The notes: generated by a model from the sequence alone, not told the origin. DNA of 64,000 nt from Laspinema palackyanum D2a (GCA_025370845.1 JAMXFF010000019.1:19041-83040), one strand, 5' to 3'. Shown: positions 47,333-57,840, counted from the first letter of the stretch. Numbers and translations: made by a program.

Positions 47333-48148
47333 TTACAAGGGAACAGCATCAGGGTCCAAGGGAGGATAAATTGTTGTCGTGATTTTTTCCCGGGAGTCGG
47401 TAAGTTGAGAATAGCGGAGGGTTTCCACTTGCTTTATCCCCCCCGGTAATTGTTCTACTTTAAAGTCTACGCTGAATTCTTCCAGAGTTTGAGTGGAACA
47501 GAGTTCAGCGATAATCCCTTCCTCCAGGAGGGTGAAGCGGAAACAGAGGGGAACCGATAAGGTATTTTGAAATCGAAAGTCTTTGTATCCATAAACTACT
47601 GTAGCATCGGAACCCAAGGGGGCGAAGCGGGTTTCTTCGGTGTAGATATCTTTGGAATGGGGATGGCGTTCTAGGGCATTTAAACCGGCTTTGAGGATTA
47701 AAACATACAGGAGTCCGGGGATTTGACATAAACCGCCGCCAAACTCGGATTTTAGTTGATTGTTGACGATCGCCCGACTTTCTAAGTATCCCTTTTGTTG
47801 GCTAGGTTCTCCGACTAAATGCCAAAATGAAAAGATTTGTCCCGGGTGGATGCAGAGATTTTCGATGCAGGCGATCGCTGTCGCTAAGTTATGCTTTTTG
47901 TTGTTTAAATAGCTATTATTGGGGATAACTTGGCGGATAGCTATTTTAGAATCAAATAAGTCTAATTTTCCTTGAGACAAGGGGTGTGATTTGACAAACA
48001 TTCCTAAATTACCCCTGAGTAAATCAGCCGTGTATCGTTGAGTAAGTTTTCCCTTTCGCTTGACAGAAGGGGGAATGTTTTGTTTAACTCTTTTGAAAAA
48101 ATGTGTAGACTTAAAACTTGCAATAAACTTAAGTAAATTTTCGTTCAT
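47333..48148 (-). CDS. VanW family protein
   Basis: The 271-residue protein carries the VanW domain (about 70-215). The hallmark is SEFGGGLCQIPGLLYV, preceded by IHPGQIFSFWHLVG and followed by ERHPHSKDI. Proteins with this domain occur in vancomycin-resistance clusters and widely in other bacteria, and their biochemical role is unsettled. There is no signal peptide or membrane helix, so it is probably cytoplasmic or an unusual export substrate. It is upstream of the restriction-modification gene on the same strand, with a 122-bp gap. Confidence 0.85.
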   Translation of the reverse strand: MNENLLKFIASFKSTHFFKRVKQNIPPSVKRKGKLTQRYTADLLRGNLGMFVKSHPLSQGKLDLFDSKIAIRQVIPNNSYLNNKKHNLATAIACIENLCIHPGQIFSFWHLVGEPSQQKGYLESRAIVNNQLKSEFGGGLCQIPGLLYVLILKAGLNALERHPHSKDIYTEETRFAPLGSDATVVYGYKDFRFQNTLSVPLCFRFTLLEEGIIAELCSTQTLEEFSVDFKVEQLPGGIKQVETLRYSQLTDSREKITTTIYPPLDPDAVPL

Positions 48149-48399
48149 GGTGGGGACCTAAGAAATAGGACAATAGATAGTGTTAGAAAAACCAAGTTCT
48201 AGCCAGAAAATTAGACTACATCATCTCTATCTGGAAAAATAACTTCTAAGACCCCCTTGAGAACCTGGATAAAAAAGAGGCGACGCCGAGATTAGGGAAA
48301 TCCCGACGACGCCGCAGAATTCTCTAGGATAGGCTACTGGATAGGCCAGGGGATAAACGCTTCAAGGCTTAATAAAAACTCCCACAATCGCAAAATGGA

Positions 48400-48663
48400 C
48401 TAACAAGTTGTAAGGTCCGGACTGTTGCATTCCCATCGCTTCACCAAGGTAACGCGGACCCGGGGGGTAGAATCGCGACGGAGAATTTTGATTTTTGCCC
48501 GGAGTTCTAATTCACTCAGGGCACATTTGACTTGAGTTAACGTTAATCCAGACAATTTAGCCAACTCTTGGGGGGCGATCGCATCTTGTTGCTTCAAAGC
48601 TTCAAGTACCGCCCGAATATGTTCGGGCCGGGGTTCTAGGCGAAAATATCCAAACGACGACAT
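48400..48663 (-). CDS. Small winged-helix-like protein
   Basis: The 87-residue protein shows a DNA-binding-like helical core: ALKQQDAIAPQELAKLSGLT then LTQVKCALSELELRAKI, with the spacing of a winged helix. The tail RVRVTLVKRWEC suggests the wing strand. It resembles short cyanobacterial regulators that I cannot name. It could regulate the adjacent VanW or restriction genes, which lie on the same strand downstream, but that is only positional inference. Confidence 0.65.
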   Translation of the reverse strand: MSSFGYFRLEPRPEHIRAVLEALKQQDAIAPQELAKLSGLTLTQVKCALSELELRAKIKILRRDSTPRVRVTLVKRWECNSPDLTTC

Positions 48664-49137
48664 TTTCCAACTCCTGGGAATAATGCGTTAACGTCGATTC
48701 ATAACTGACCTTCCTCCAGCTATCCGTCCTGAATGAACCCGAAACGGGTGCTAAACCGTACCATTTGTACAGCATCCAGGAAAGACACCGGGAAGCGGTA
48801 AGTCTCGCCCCTCACACCATCAATGCTTTTGCTTGCCAGCCAACCCCCTCCAGGGAGGCGATCGGCAATACTCCTCAATCTCTAGTTTAGCCTCCCAAAA
48901 CCGACTCAAGAGAAAAAGTCAACTCCCTAACGCTATAAAAATGCCAATATTCAGGGGATGAGGGAGAGGATTTAATCCGGGGCGATGAAACCGGGTTTCT
49001 TGTCCTGGGGATTTAACAACCCTACTGGCGTCCCAGGATGGGGTGAGGGAAGGGTAGAGCTTGGGGTGGGGGTTCCCAACCAACTGAGGAGAGAGGAATG
49101 CGGACCACACTGAAAACCCCTACAGCGCTTACGCAAG
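48664..49137. other. Intergenic stretch before the IS605-type element
   Basis: No coding frame is supportable in these 470 bp. A TACAGCGCTTACGC segment lies just outside the predicted element end. Confidence 0.5.
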
Positions 49138-50405
49138 TTGACATTCTCCCCACCCTCAACAAGTTAGGATGGGGATTCCCATCATCACTGACGGGGTTTC
49201 CTGGCTCCACGAGCAACCTTACTTGGGTGGGTTTCCCCATCCAAGCAGAGGGTCATCTCATCCCCAGGCGTAACTTTCCTCGTGCCCCGAGGTAGTTGAG
49301 CTAAACCTTGCAACGCTTTCATCAAAATGTTGATTGCAGCATTTGTATCACGGTCATCTAAGTAACCGCAATGCGGACATTGATGGGTGCGAGTGGATAA
49401 GGTTTTTTTCACTTTGCACCCACACTTGGAACAATTTTGAGAAGTGTAATGAGGTGCAACAGCAATGACTGGCACATCAAACACTTTCCCAAAATACTCC
49501 AACCACTGTCTAAACAAAGTCCAACTCGCATCAGATATTGACTTAGCTAGATGATGGTTCTTGACCATATTCCGCACTTTTAGGTCTTCAATGGCTACCA
49601 AGTCGGCAGACTGGACAAGCGCCCTTGCAGTCTTAACCGCAAAGTCTTTACGCCGCCTTGAGACCTTGAGATGCTTTCTCCCTAACTGCTTGATGGCTTT
49701 GAAACGATTTTTTGACCCCTTGATTCGGCGAGAGACTCGTTTTTGAGCGCGTTTAAGCGCTTTTTCCGACTTCCTCAAAAACCGAGGGTTCTCTACTTTG
49801 TTGCCCTCTGAGTCAGTGTAGAAATGGCTTAACCCCACATCTATTCCTAGTATCCGATTGGTGGGTTTATGCTGTTCGTTCCGCTCTTGCTTAATACAAA
49901 ACTGAACGTAATACCCATCACTTCTACGCACAACACGAACTCGCTTAATTTGCTCTTTTTGGTAAAAGTGCAAATCACGAGTCCCCCACATCTTAAAACT
50001 TCCAGCCTTGAATCCATCCCTAAATGTAATGGTTAATCGGTCATCCGATAACTTCCATCCATCAACTTTGTACTCTACTGAGCCCGCCACCGTTTGATGT
50101 TTTTTAAATTTAGGGTAGCCCTTTTTCCCTGCAACTTGTTTCTTGCAGTTGTCAAAGAACCGAGCTATCGCACTCCAAGCTCTTTCAGCACTAGCTTGAC
50201 AAGCCTGAGCGGAAAGTTTTTTACACCACTCAAATTGTTCTCTAAGTATCCTGCAATATTTATTGAGGTCGTACTTATTGACTCCAAGATTATCCATCCA
50301 GTAACGCAGGCAGGAATTACGCACAAAACGAGCAGTACGAATCATTTCATCCAAGATGGCGTACTGCTGGTCTGTTCCTCGTAATTTTGCCTCAAATACT
50401 AACAT
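49138..50405 (-). mobile_element. IS605-type element with solo tnpB (IS1341-like)
   Basis: The element carries only tnpB. The plus-strand TTGACATTCTCCCCACCC starting at 49138 is a familiar right-end sequence of cyanobacterial IS200/IS605-type elements. Here it forms a hairpin CCCCACCCT/AGGATGGGG. The opposite end is not fixed; a similar CCACCC...GGATGGGG hairpin lies near 50519-50556. No tnpA (Y1 transposase) is present, so movement needs one in trans. Confidence 0.75.
49185..50405 (-). CDS. tnpB: TnpB, IS605-type RNA-guided nuclease
   Basis: The 406-residue protein is full length for TnpB. The N-terminal part shows RTARFVRNSCLRYWMD. RuvC-like residues are all present: first Asp in LGIDVGLSHFYTD, Glu in VAIEDLKVRNM, and last Asp in DDRDTNAAINI. 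A four-cysteine zinc ribbon (CSKCGCKV then CPHCGY) lies between them. It is only distantly related to the IS607-type TnpB near 27 kb. The guide RNA is expected to overlap the 3' end of the gene and extend to the right end near 49138. Confidence 0.93.
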   Translation of the reverse strand: MLVFEAKLRGTDQQYAILDEMIRTARFVRNSCLRYWMDNLGVNKYDLNKYCRILREQFEWCKKLSAQACQASAERAWSAIARFFDNCKKQVAGKKGYPKFKKHQTVAGSVEYKVDGWKLSDDRLTITFRDGFKAGSFKMWGTRDLHFYQKEQIKRVRVVRRSDGYYVQFCIKQERNEQHKPTNRILGIDVGLSHFYTDSEGNKVENPRFLRKSEKALKRAQKRVSRRIKGSKNRFKAIKQLGRKHLKVSRRRKDFAVKTARALVQSADLVAIEDLKVRNMVKNHHLAKSISDASWTLFRQWLEYFGKVFDVPVIAVAPHYTSQNCSKCGCKVKKTLSTRTHQCPHCGYLDDRDTNAAINILMKALQGLAQLPRGTRKVTPGDEMTLCLDGETHPSKVARGARKPRQ

Positions 50406-50758
50406 GGTTGCCTTGAATCTAGAGCATCTAGTTTAGCATAGGATACAGAGATTGGATACAAAGATTGCCAAAAGCAGGTATATCGAATACCTACTTGGGG
50501 CCTGTCTGAGTCCATGCACCCCCACCCTACTGCACTTCGTTCCGTTGAGGATGGGGTTCTGTCGCTCAGAGAAACCCCTACGCTTTGATAGAATAAAGTC
50601 AGAAAGCAATATCCTGAGTATTGCAACTTAGGGTTAACTGTTATGTCGCCACTGGCTGTGGCGATCGCTTCTTGTAAAAAGTTCCAACGAGCCAATCAAC
50701 CCAAAATCAGTTTAATTGTTAATCCAAGCAGTAAAACACGAGAGGTGGAGACAACAGC
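50406..50758. other. Intergenic region between tnpB and dnaK3
   Basis: This holds the divergent upstream regions and a CCACCCTAC...GAGGATGGGG hairpin around 50519-50556 that resembles an element end. The dnaK3 ribosome site GAGGTGGAG lies just before 50759. Confidence 0.5.
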
Positions 50759-52984
50759 ATGGGCAAAGTAGTCGGCATTGACCTGGGGACAACAAACTCA
50801 GTGGTCGCAGTAATGGAGGGAGGCAAGCCGGTGGTGATTGCCAATGCAGAAGGAACGCGGACAACTCCCTCCGTGGTCGGTTTTAGCAAAGAAGGGGAAC
50901 TGCTAGTCGGGCAAATGGCCCGTCGGCAAGCGGTGCTCAATCCCCAAAATACCTTTTATGCCATCAAGCGGTTTATGGGCCGTCGCTATGCGGAACTTTC
51001 CCCAGACTCCAAGCGAGTTCCCTACACCATCCGCCGCGATGAAGAGGACAACATCAAAATCAAATGTCCTCGTCTGAAAAAAGACTTCTCTGCTGAAGAA
51101 GTCTCAGCGATGATTTTGCGGAAACTGGTGGATGAAGCCAGCCGCTATCTGGGAGAACCCGTAACCGGCGCAGTGATTACAGTTCCCGCTTATTTTAATG
51201 ATGCCCAAAGACAGGCCACGCGGAATGCTGGACGAATTGCCGGGATAGATGTCAAGCGGATTATCAATGAACCAACAGCCGCCTCGTTAGCTTATGGCTT
51301 CGATCAGCTCGATTATAAAACCATTCTGGTCTTTGACTTAGGGGGAGGAACCTTTGACGTTTCCATCCTGGAAGTGGGGGATGGGGTGTTTGAAGTGAAA
51401 TCGACTGCTGGGGATACCCAGTTAGGGGGCAATGATTTCGATAAGAAAATTGTAGACTGGCTGGCGGAGCAATTTCTCGCCGCAGAAGATGTAGATTTGC
51501 GACGCGATCGCCAAAGTTTGCAGCGGTTAATTGAAGCCGCAGAAAAAGCCAAAATTGAACTCTCAGGCGTGCAAGTCACCGACGTCAACCTACCCTTTAT
51601 CACCGCCACGGCAGAAGGACCCAAACACCTCGAAACCAAACTGACGCGATCGCAATTTGAAGCCCTCTGCGGCGACCTCATTCGACGACTTCGCATTCCC
51701 CTCAAGCGGGCATTCACCGACGCAGGAATGACCCCCGCCCAAATCGATGAAGTCGTCCTCGTTGGTGGTTCCACCCGCATTCCCCTGGTCAAAGAACTGG
51801 TCCGCAGCATCATCGATCGCGAGCCCAATCAAAACGTCAACCCCGATGAAGTCGTTGCCGTAGGGGCCGCCATCCAAGCCGGAATTCTCGCCGGAGAAAT
51901 CCGCGACGTCCTGCTGTTAGACGTTACTCCCCTTTCCGTGGGACTGGAAACCATCGGTGGGGTCATGAAAAAATTAATTCCGCGCAACACCACCATTCCT
52001 GTCCGACGTTCTGATATCTTTTCTACCTCGGAGAATAATCAAACCGTCGTAGAAATTCATATCGTCCAAGGGGAACGGGAAATGGTGGCCGATAATAAAT
52101 CCTTGGGACGGTTTAAATTGACCGGAATTCCACCCGCACCTCGGGGAGTTCCCCAAATTCAAGTATCCTTTGATGTGGATGCCAATGGAATTTTGCAGGT
52201 GACAGCCTTAGACCGCATGACCGGGCGTGAGCAGAGTGTGGTCATTCAGGGGGCATCTACCCTCAGCGAATCGGAAGTCATGCGGATGATTCAGGAGGCG
52301 GATGACTATGCCCAAGTCGATCGCGAACGTCGGGAACGAGTCGAAAAACGCAACCGAGTCGAGGCATTAGCCTATCAAGCGGAACGGCAACTCCGAGAGG
52401 CGACCTTGGATTATGGTATCCAATTTGTGGCCCCCCATCGCGGACGGATTGAAACCGCCATCCGAGATCTGCGCCAGAGTTTAGAACGGGGGGATGAACG
52501 GGGAATCGACTTAGCCCAGTCTGACCTTCAAGATGCAGTCTACGAACTCAACCGGGAAATCTATCGGCGCACTCAAGAGACGGAAGAGGAAGAGAGTATT
52601 TTTGGCTCAATCCGTCGTGCTTTTACCGACGATCGACCGGAACGAGACTCGGTGAAAGATGATTTCTTTGAGACAGCCTATCGGCAACCGCGAGAAATTT
52701 ATCCCGGAGACAGTCGTGGAGCCCAATCCCGAGAAATTTATCCCGGAGACAGTCGTGGAGCCCAATCCCGAGATATCTATTCCGGAGACAGTCGCGGAGC
52801 CCAATCCCGAGATATCTATTCCGGAGACAGTCGCGCCTCGCAACCGCGAGATTTTTATCCCGGAGAGAGTCGCGGACCCCGACGCCGGGGACGGTCCTCG
52901 GTCCCGGGGACGAATAGCCCAAACCGTTACAATAATCCCTACCAGGATGAAGATTGGGATGACGATGATGAAGAGTGGTTGTAA
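50759..52984 (+). CDS. dnaK3: Hsp70 chaperone, DnaK3 type
   Basis: The 741-residue chaperone has the ATPase domain (1-385) with [38 protein letters not shown] and [14 protein letters not shown]. The substrate-binding domain follows (about 390-510), then a helical lid. A variable tail contains five tandem 13-residue units and the acidic end [12 protein letters not shown]. Length, acidic tail and the dnaJ gene just downstream match cyanobacterial DnaK3 rather than DnaK1 or DnaK2. DnaK3 is reported to associate with thylakoid membranes and polysomes. The normal EEVD-like end is absent. Confidence 0.93.
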   Translation: MGKVVGIDLGTTNSVVAVMEGGKPVVIANAEGTRTTPSVVGFSKEGELLVGQMARRQAVLNPQNTFYAIKRFMGRRYAELSPDSKRVPYTIRRDEEDNIKIKCPRLKKDFSAEEVSAMILRKLVDEASRYLGEPVTGAVITVPAYFNDAQRQATRNAGRIAGIDVKRIINEPTAASLAYGFDQLDYKTILVFDLGGGTFDVSILEVGDGVFEVKSTAGDTQLGGNDFDKKIVDWLAEQFLAAEDVDLRRDRQSLQRLIEAAEKAKIELSGVQVTDVNLPFITATAEGPKHLETKLTRSQFEALCGDLIRRLRIPLKRAFTDAGMTPAQIDEVVLVGGSTRIPLVKELVRSIIDREPNQNVNPDEVVAVGAAIQAGILAGEIRDVLLLDVTPLSVGLETIGGVMKKLIPRNTTIPVRRSDIFSTSENNQTVVEIHIVQGEREMVADNKSLGRFKLTGIPPAPRGVPQIQVSFDVDANGILQVTALDRMTGREQSVVIQGASTLSESEVMRMIQEADDYAQVDRERRERVEKRNRVEALAYQAERQLREATLDYGIQFVAPHRGRIETAIRDLRQSLERGDERGIDLAQSDLQDAVYELNREIYRRTQETEEEESIFGSIRRAFTDDRPERDSVKDDFFETAYRQPREIYPGDSRGAQSREIYPGDSRGAQSRDIYSGDSRGAQSRDIYSGDSRASQPRDFYPGESRGPRRRGRSSVPGTNSPNRYNNPYQDEDWDDDDEEWL
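52691..52885 (+). repeat. Five tandem 39-bp repeats inside dnaK3
   Basis: Units start at 52691, 52730, 52769, 52808 and 52847. The first two are identical at DNA level, the third and most of the fourth are identical to each other, and the fifth has diverged. They encode [17 protein letters not shown] 13-residue units. Near-identity points to recent duplication. Confidence 0.93.
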
Positions 52985-53154
52985 AATCAAGCGTGCGCGA
53001 ACGATTTTGGATTGCGATCGCGCTTTGGTGAGGGGAAGCGGGGTTCGGTAGGGTCCCCTCGCGCCGTGGCAGCGGCAACCCAACCGCAGTCCCCTCCATA
53101 ACTCCAAGGTCGTCCCTCCATCTAGGAAACTCCAAAAAATAAAAGCCCCAAAAT

Positions 53155-53222
53155 GTTCGTAGTGACTCCTTCACTCCCGTCATCTTAAATTAAAGAAACC
53201 CCGTCAAGGGGTTACTACGAAC
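53155..53222. repeat. Decayed inverted pair of the hairpin family
   Basis: GTTCGTAGTGACTCCTTCA at the left and GGGGTTACTACGAAC at the right are the two family flanks in inverted order, around decayed centres. It lies between dnaK3 and dnaJ3, which may therefore be separate messages or share a structured spacer. Confidence 0.75.
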
Positions 53223-53293
53223 GTTTGGAGGATTTATATTTTGCAATCCCCTAATTGATAACAATCCAAAATCTAACGTCTAAAATCGCGGAT

Positions 53294-54301
53294 ATGCAGA
53301 ACTGGCGCAATTATTACGAAATTCTCGGCTTGACGAAAGAATCCTCTACGGAGTCGATTAAAAAAGCCTACCGGCGACTGGCAAGGCAGTATCATCCTGA
53401 CCTGAATCCGGGCAATAAAGCTGCCGAGGAAAAATTTAAGGACCTCTCGGAAGCGTATGAGGTGCTCTCGGACCCGAACAAACGGGCGCAATATGATGAA
53501 TTTAGTCGGTTTTTGGGCAAGAAAGGGTTTAAAGGTCGCACCGCTGTGCGACCCCCAACTTGGAACAGTCGCAGCAACCCGTTTGCCGCAGGGTCGTCCC
53601 CGGAACCTCGCAGTTCGAGCAATTTCTCGGAATATGCCAATTTTGACAGTTTTGTAGATGAACTGCTGGGACGTCGGGAAAACCGGACCGCTGGGGTGGG
53701 GGTAGGGGCTACAACCACCGCCAGCGATCGCGATGCCTTTCAACCCCGCACGACCAAAACTGCCTACACAATTCCGGCCCGTCCGAACCCCCGGGATGTG
53801 GAAGCGCGGCTGACTTTACCCCTGGAAAAAGCCTATACCGGCGGTCGGGAACGGATTCGTCTGGAAGATGGGCGATCGCTGGAAGTCACCATGCCAACAG
53901 GCATGGTCACGGGTCAGCGGATTCGCCTACGCGGTCAAGGCATGAATGGGGGGGATTTGTATTTAAAAATCACTGTTGCCCCCCACGGGTTTTTTAAGGT
54001 TGAAGGGGCGGATATCTACTGTGTACTCCCGATTTCCCCCTGTGAGGCGGTCCTCGGGGGGCCGGTGGAAGTTCCCACCCTGGACGGGTTGGTGAAAATG
54101 ACGCTCCCCCCAGGGGTTGGACCGGGTAAACGGTTGCGCCTTGCCAATAAGGGCTATCCCACCGGCGATGGCAAGCGCGGTGACCAACTCGTGGAAATTG
54201 TAATTTCGGTCCCGAAACAGGTCACGGACCAGGAACGAGAACTCTACGAAAAATTGCGTCAGATTGAAACGTTTAAGCCGCGTCAGGATTTGCTGATTTA
54301 G
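53294..54301 (+). CDS. dnaJ3: DnaJ-family co-chaperone (CbpA-like, no zinc finger)
   Basis: The ATG at 53294 gives 335 residues and starts right at the J domain ([13 protein letters not shown]); a TTG at 53255 adds unlikely residues. The J domain (1-70) contains the HPD tripeptide in [12 protein letters not shown] serine/glycine-rich linker follows, then two C-terminal beta domains (about 165-320) with [18 protein letters not shown] and [16 protein letters not shown]. The cysteine-rich zinc domain of classical DnaJ is missing, as in CbpA. It lies downstream of dnaK3 and is its likely partner. Confidence 0.93.
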   Translation: MQNWRNYYEILGLTKESSTESIKKAYRRLARQYHPDLNPGNKAAEEKFKDLSEAYEVLSDPNKRAQYDEFSRFLGKKGFKGRTAVRPPTWNSRSNPFAAGSSPEPRSSSNFSEYANFDSFVDELLGRRENRTAGVGVGATTTASDRDAFQPRTTKTAYTIPARPNPRDVEARLTLPLEKAYTGGRERIRLEDGRSLEVTMPTGMVTGQRIRLRGQGMNGGDLYLKITVAPHGFFKVEGADIYCVLPISPCEAVLGGPVEVPTLDGLVKMTLPPGVGPGKRLRLANKGYPTGDGKRGDQLVEIVISVPKQVTDQERELYEKLRQIETFKPRQDLLI

Positions 54302-54662
54302 GGACAAGAGTGGGTGAGTGCGGAGGCATTTCGTTTGATTGCCTCCGCTGAAAATAGTAGCCTTAAATACAATATGAAACGGCCAGAATTTTTTATAGCA
54401 TCCCTGTGAGATAATTTCCCTCAACTCTCTACAAACTTTTCGGTAAAATAGGATAAGCTAATGAATCAAGGGAAAATTTTGACCCATTAAAACAGCTGCG
54501 GTTGGAAAAATGCTAACTTCTACAATCCCCTGAGCTATCAGGGCAGAAGAGGCAAATCCCTGGCTCAATTGAAGGGGCCTCAGATCCATCAGGTTTTGCT
54601 TTCGTAAAAATAGCTATCCCTGAGTTGTGGGTACTTGAATAAAGAATAAATATGAGAGTGTG
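54302..54662. other. Intergenic stretch between dnaJ3 and a histidine kinase
   Basis: No gene is supportable in these 360 bp; it presumably holds the kinase promoter. Confidence 0.55.
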
Positions 54663-57509
54663 ATGCGATCGCGATTGTCACCTTACATTGCTGCTGTCTG
54701 TTCGGCTGGCCTGGTTATAGCCGGAGTGTGGGCCCTGGCTCAGTCGGAAATCGAACGCAACCGTCAGCAAATTCGCACGGACGTCTTGCTCCAACTCAGT
54801 ACCCGGCGCGCTAGACTCGAAAGCGCCTTAAACTCCCGACTGTTTATTACTCGGGGTCTGCTTGCCTACGTTTCCAACCATCCAGATGTTACCCCTCAAC
54901 AATTTGAGCGCCTTGCCCAAGTCATGATCTCCGGTCAAACGGGGATTTTGAATATTCAGTTGGCTAAAGATAATATTATTAGTCATCTTTATCCGTTAGA
55001 GGGTCATGAACGCGCCCTGGGCCTCAACCTCCTCGAATATTACACCTCTCAAGAGATTGTCCGACAAAGTATCGAGAGTAAAAGTACCCTGGTTGCCGGT
55101 CCGGCGCCCTTAGTTCAGGGGGGAACTGCATTAGTGAGTCGCACTCCCATTTTCCTGAATTCCCCAAATAGTCCCGGGGAGGGTGCTTACTGGGGTCTGG
55201 TGGCCATTATCATCGATCCGGAGGTCATTTTCACCGATGCTAAACTCCTGCCCATAAATAAGGCGATCGCCACTCCTCCAGGACGCCAACCCACCCTGAC
55301 TCAATCTCGCTTCAATACTCCCATTCCCGTCGAGTACGCCATTCGCGGACAGGATGGCTTAGGGTCCGAAGGGGCGGTATTTTTCGGCGATCCAGACCTG
55401 TTTAATCACAACCCGGTTCTCCTGGATGTTTCCTTACCCAACGGGTCTTGGGAAATGGCCGCCATCCCCTTGGGCGGATGGCCCGTGAGTAGACCCCTGG
55501 GCTGGTTATACTCCCTCGGGGGCTTTTTAGCCTTCTCCTGTGGATTATCCACCTTTATCTGGGTCAGAAAACCTTGGGAAATGCAGTTAGCGGTGGAACG
55601 GGCCACCTTTGCCCTCCAGAAGAGTCAGGAACGGTATGCGATCGCCGTTGCCGGGGCCAATGATGGGATATGGGACTGGGATTTGAAGACCCAAGAAATC
55701 TATTTTTCCCCCCGGTGGAAGTCTGCGATCGGGGCTGATCCCGACGAAATCGGGTCCAATCCCGATGAATGGTTCAGTCGCATTCACCCCGATGACTTTG
55801 AACGAGTCGAAGCGGATATCAAGGCCCACTTAAAAGGACGGAGCCCTCACTTACAAACGGAATATCGCATCTTGCATAAAAATGGGTCCTACCTCTGGAT
55901 GCTGGTGCGGGGGATGGCGGTTCGGGATACTGAGGGCAACCCCTATCGGTTTGCCGGGTCCCAAACCGATATTACCGATCGCCGACGGGCGCAAGAGGCC
56001 CTGCGCGTCTCTCAGGAAAAGTTTTCTAAAGCCTTTCGCGCTTCTCCCGATGCGATCGCCATTACCACTCTGGCAGAAGGCCGTTATATTGAAGTAAACG
56101 ATCGCTTCCTAGAAATGTCCGGCTTTGAGTGGGCTGAAGTCATCGGCAAAAACTCGACGGACTTGAATATTTGGGTCTATGAATCCGAGCAAAAAGCCTG
56201 TATTGAGGAATTACAAACCTCCGGTCGAGTCATCGATCGCGAAATCCACTTTAGAATGAAATTGGGGGAAATTCGGGTCGGCTTATTCTGTGCCGAATCC
56301 ATTGTCTTAGAGGGAGTTCCCTGTATCGTTTCCATCACCCGGGATATCACGGAACGCAAAGAGTATGAAGAAAAATTATACCATACCACCTCGGAACTGC
56401 AAGCCATTTTTAAAGCCCTGCCCGATTTATACTTTAAACTGGATAACGATTGCACAATTTTAGATTATCAAGCTGGAAAAGTATCCGATCTTTACCGGCC
56501 TCCGGAACAATTCCTCGGGCGTAAAATTAATGAAGTCCTCCCCTCAGATGTCAGTAAAACCTTTACCGAGGCCCTGGATGAAGTTAAAGCCAATCGCAAT
56601 TTAGTCTATCGAGAATACGCCTTAACACTCAACGATCGCCTCAAATACTTTGAAGCCCGACTTCTCCCTCTGCTGGAAAACCAAACCATCGTAATCGTCC
56701 GAGACATTACCAGTCGCAAACAAGCAGAACTCATGCTATACCAGGCCAAAGAATCTGCCGAAGCTGCTAACGAAGCCAAAAGTATGTTTTTGGCTAACAT
56801 GAGCCATGAACTCCGAACCCCGCTCAATGCGATCGTCGGCTATAGTGAAATCCTCGAAGAAGAAGCCGAAGACATCGGCATCCCCGATTTTATTCCCGAC
56901 CTGAAAAAGATTCAGTTTGCCGGAAAGCATCTCTTGAGCTTGATTAATGATATTCTCGATCTCTCCAAAATTGAAGCCGGTAAAATGGATATTTACCTCG
57001 AAACCTTTGAGATCGCCCCAGTAATCGAGGCAGCAATGGCGACGATTCATCCCTTAGTCCAGAAAAATGGAAATCACCTCCAGGTTGACTACCCCCCGGA
57101 TCTGGGCCAAATGTATTCCGATTTAAACAAAGTTCGGCAAGTGCTGTTGAATTTATTAAGCAACGCTGCTAAATTTACCGAAAATGGGACCATTACCTTG
57201 GAAGTGAGACGGATTTCCCACCGGGGATTTCCCCCCGAACCTCCCTTGGACTGGATTGAGTTTCGCGTGATTGATACTGGAATTGGTATGACATCAGACC
57301 AGATCAAGCAGATTTTTAATGCCTTTACTCAGGCTGACCCCAGTACCACTCGCAAGTATGGGGGAACCGGCTTGGGACTGGCGATCGCTCAGCGATTTTG
57401 TCAGATGATAGGAGGGGCGATCGCAGTTTCTAGCGAACTCGGCTCGGGCTCGACTTTTACGGTCCGTCTGCCTTACCGCTTTCACTTTCCCGCTAACCTA
57501 ATGGAGTAA
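54663..57509 (+). CDS. Membrane sensor histidine kinase with CHASE and PAS domains
   Basis: The 948-residue kinase starts at ATG 54663; an adjacent GTG at 54660 is possible. An N-terminal membrane helix (about 7-27) and a second at about 280-305 bracket an extracytoplasmic CHASE-like domain. Three PAS domains follow at about 320-445, 450-575 and 580-695. PAS caps such as AGSQTDITDRRRAQ and VSITRDITERKEYE are visible. The H-box is [18 protein letters not shown], and the ATPase boxes are [18 protein letters not shown] and [10 protein letters not shown]. No receiver domain is attached. It shares the same kinase core with the next gene, which has two receivers. Confidence 0.93.
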   Translation: MRSRLSPYIAAVCSAGLVIAGVWALAQSEIERNRQQIRTDVLLQLSTRRARLESALNSRLFITRGLLAYVSNHPDVTPQQFERLAQVMISGQTGILNIQLAKDNIISHLYPLEGHERALGLNLLEYYTSQEIVRQSIESKSTLVAGPAPLVQGGTALVSRTPIFLNSPNSPGEGAYWGLVAIIIDPEVIFTDAKLLPINKAIATPPGRQPTLTQSRFNTPIPVEYAIRGQDGLGSEGAVFFGDPDLFNHNPVLLDVSLPNGSWEMAAIPLGGWPVSRPLGWLYSLGGFLAFSCGLSTFIWVRKPWEMQLAVERATFALQKSQERYAIAVAGANDGIWDWDLKTQEIYFSPRWKSAIGADPDEIGSNPDEWFSRIHPDDFERVEADIKAHLKGRSPHLQTEYRILHKNGSYLWMLVRGMAVRDTEGNPYRFAGSQTDITDRRRAQEALRVSQEKFSKAFRASPDAIAITTLAEGRYIEVNDRFLEMSGFEWAEVIGKNSTDLNIWVYESEQKACIEELQTSGRVIDREIHFRMKLGEIRVGLFCAESIVLEGVPCIVSITRDITERKEYEEKLYHTTSELQAIFKALPDLYFKLDNDCTILDYQAGKVSDLYRPPEQFLGRKINEVLPSDVSKTFTEALDEVKANRNLVYREYALTLNDRLKYFEARLLPLLENQTIVIVRDITSRKQAELMLYQAKESAEAANEAKSMFLANMSHELRTPLNAIVGYSEILEEEAEDIGIPDFIPDLKKIQFAGKHLLSLINDILDLSKIEAGKMDIYLETFEIAPVIEAAMATIHPLVQKNGNHLQVDYPPDLGQMYSDLNKVRQVLLNLLSNAAKFTENGTITLEVRRISHRGFPPEPPLDWIEFRVIDTGIGMTSDQIKQIFNAFTQADPSTTRKYGGTGLGLAIAQRFCQMIGGAIAVSSELGSGSTFTVRLPYRFHFPANLME

Positions 57510-57634
57510 CACAACCACCCCAAATCGCTCACGAGTTCAGGCATTGTTTTGAAAAGTATCCAGTGGAGGGAGGGCAGGATGATAGGGTTGAAAACTAAGT
57601 TCGGGTTACAAAAAGAAAGTAGGCTTATAGCACT

Positions 57635-57840
57635 TCCCCTTGCCAAAACGAGCAAGGGACAGCCTGAGGTGACCCGACTGATAATCAATCCGATTGTCAA
57701 ACACCTACTTGATTTACTTTACACTTTAGCCCGCCTGCGCGGGCTTTGTCCGTATAGCCCCACCCTTGAGGGTGCCGCTTTTTGCTCTGTAGAACTCCTC
57801 GGCTGCAACCCGGTAACCCCAGGGTTCCACGGTAGCCGAG
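57635..57840 (+). ncRNA. Strongly structured intergenic segment; possible stand-alone omega RNA (HEARO-like)
   Basis: Four hairpins are packed in about 200 bp. They are TCCCCTTGC/GCAAGGGA (57635-57659), AGCCCGC/GCGGGCT (57728-57745, followed by TTTGTCC), CACCCT/AGGGTG (57761-57774, followed by CCGCTTTTT) and CTCGGCT/AGCCGAG (57798-57840) enclosing an AACCC/GGGTT element. The layout recalls HEARO/IscB omega RNAs, which are common in cyanobacteria, including copies without a nuclease gene. That identity is a memory-based hypothesis. The rest of 57510-57874 shows no coding frame. The segment could also be a leader of the downstream kinase gene. Confidence 0.4.
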
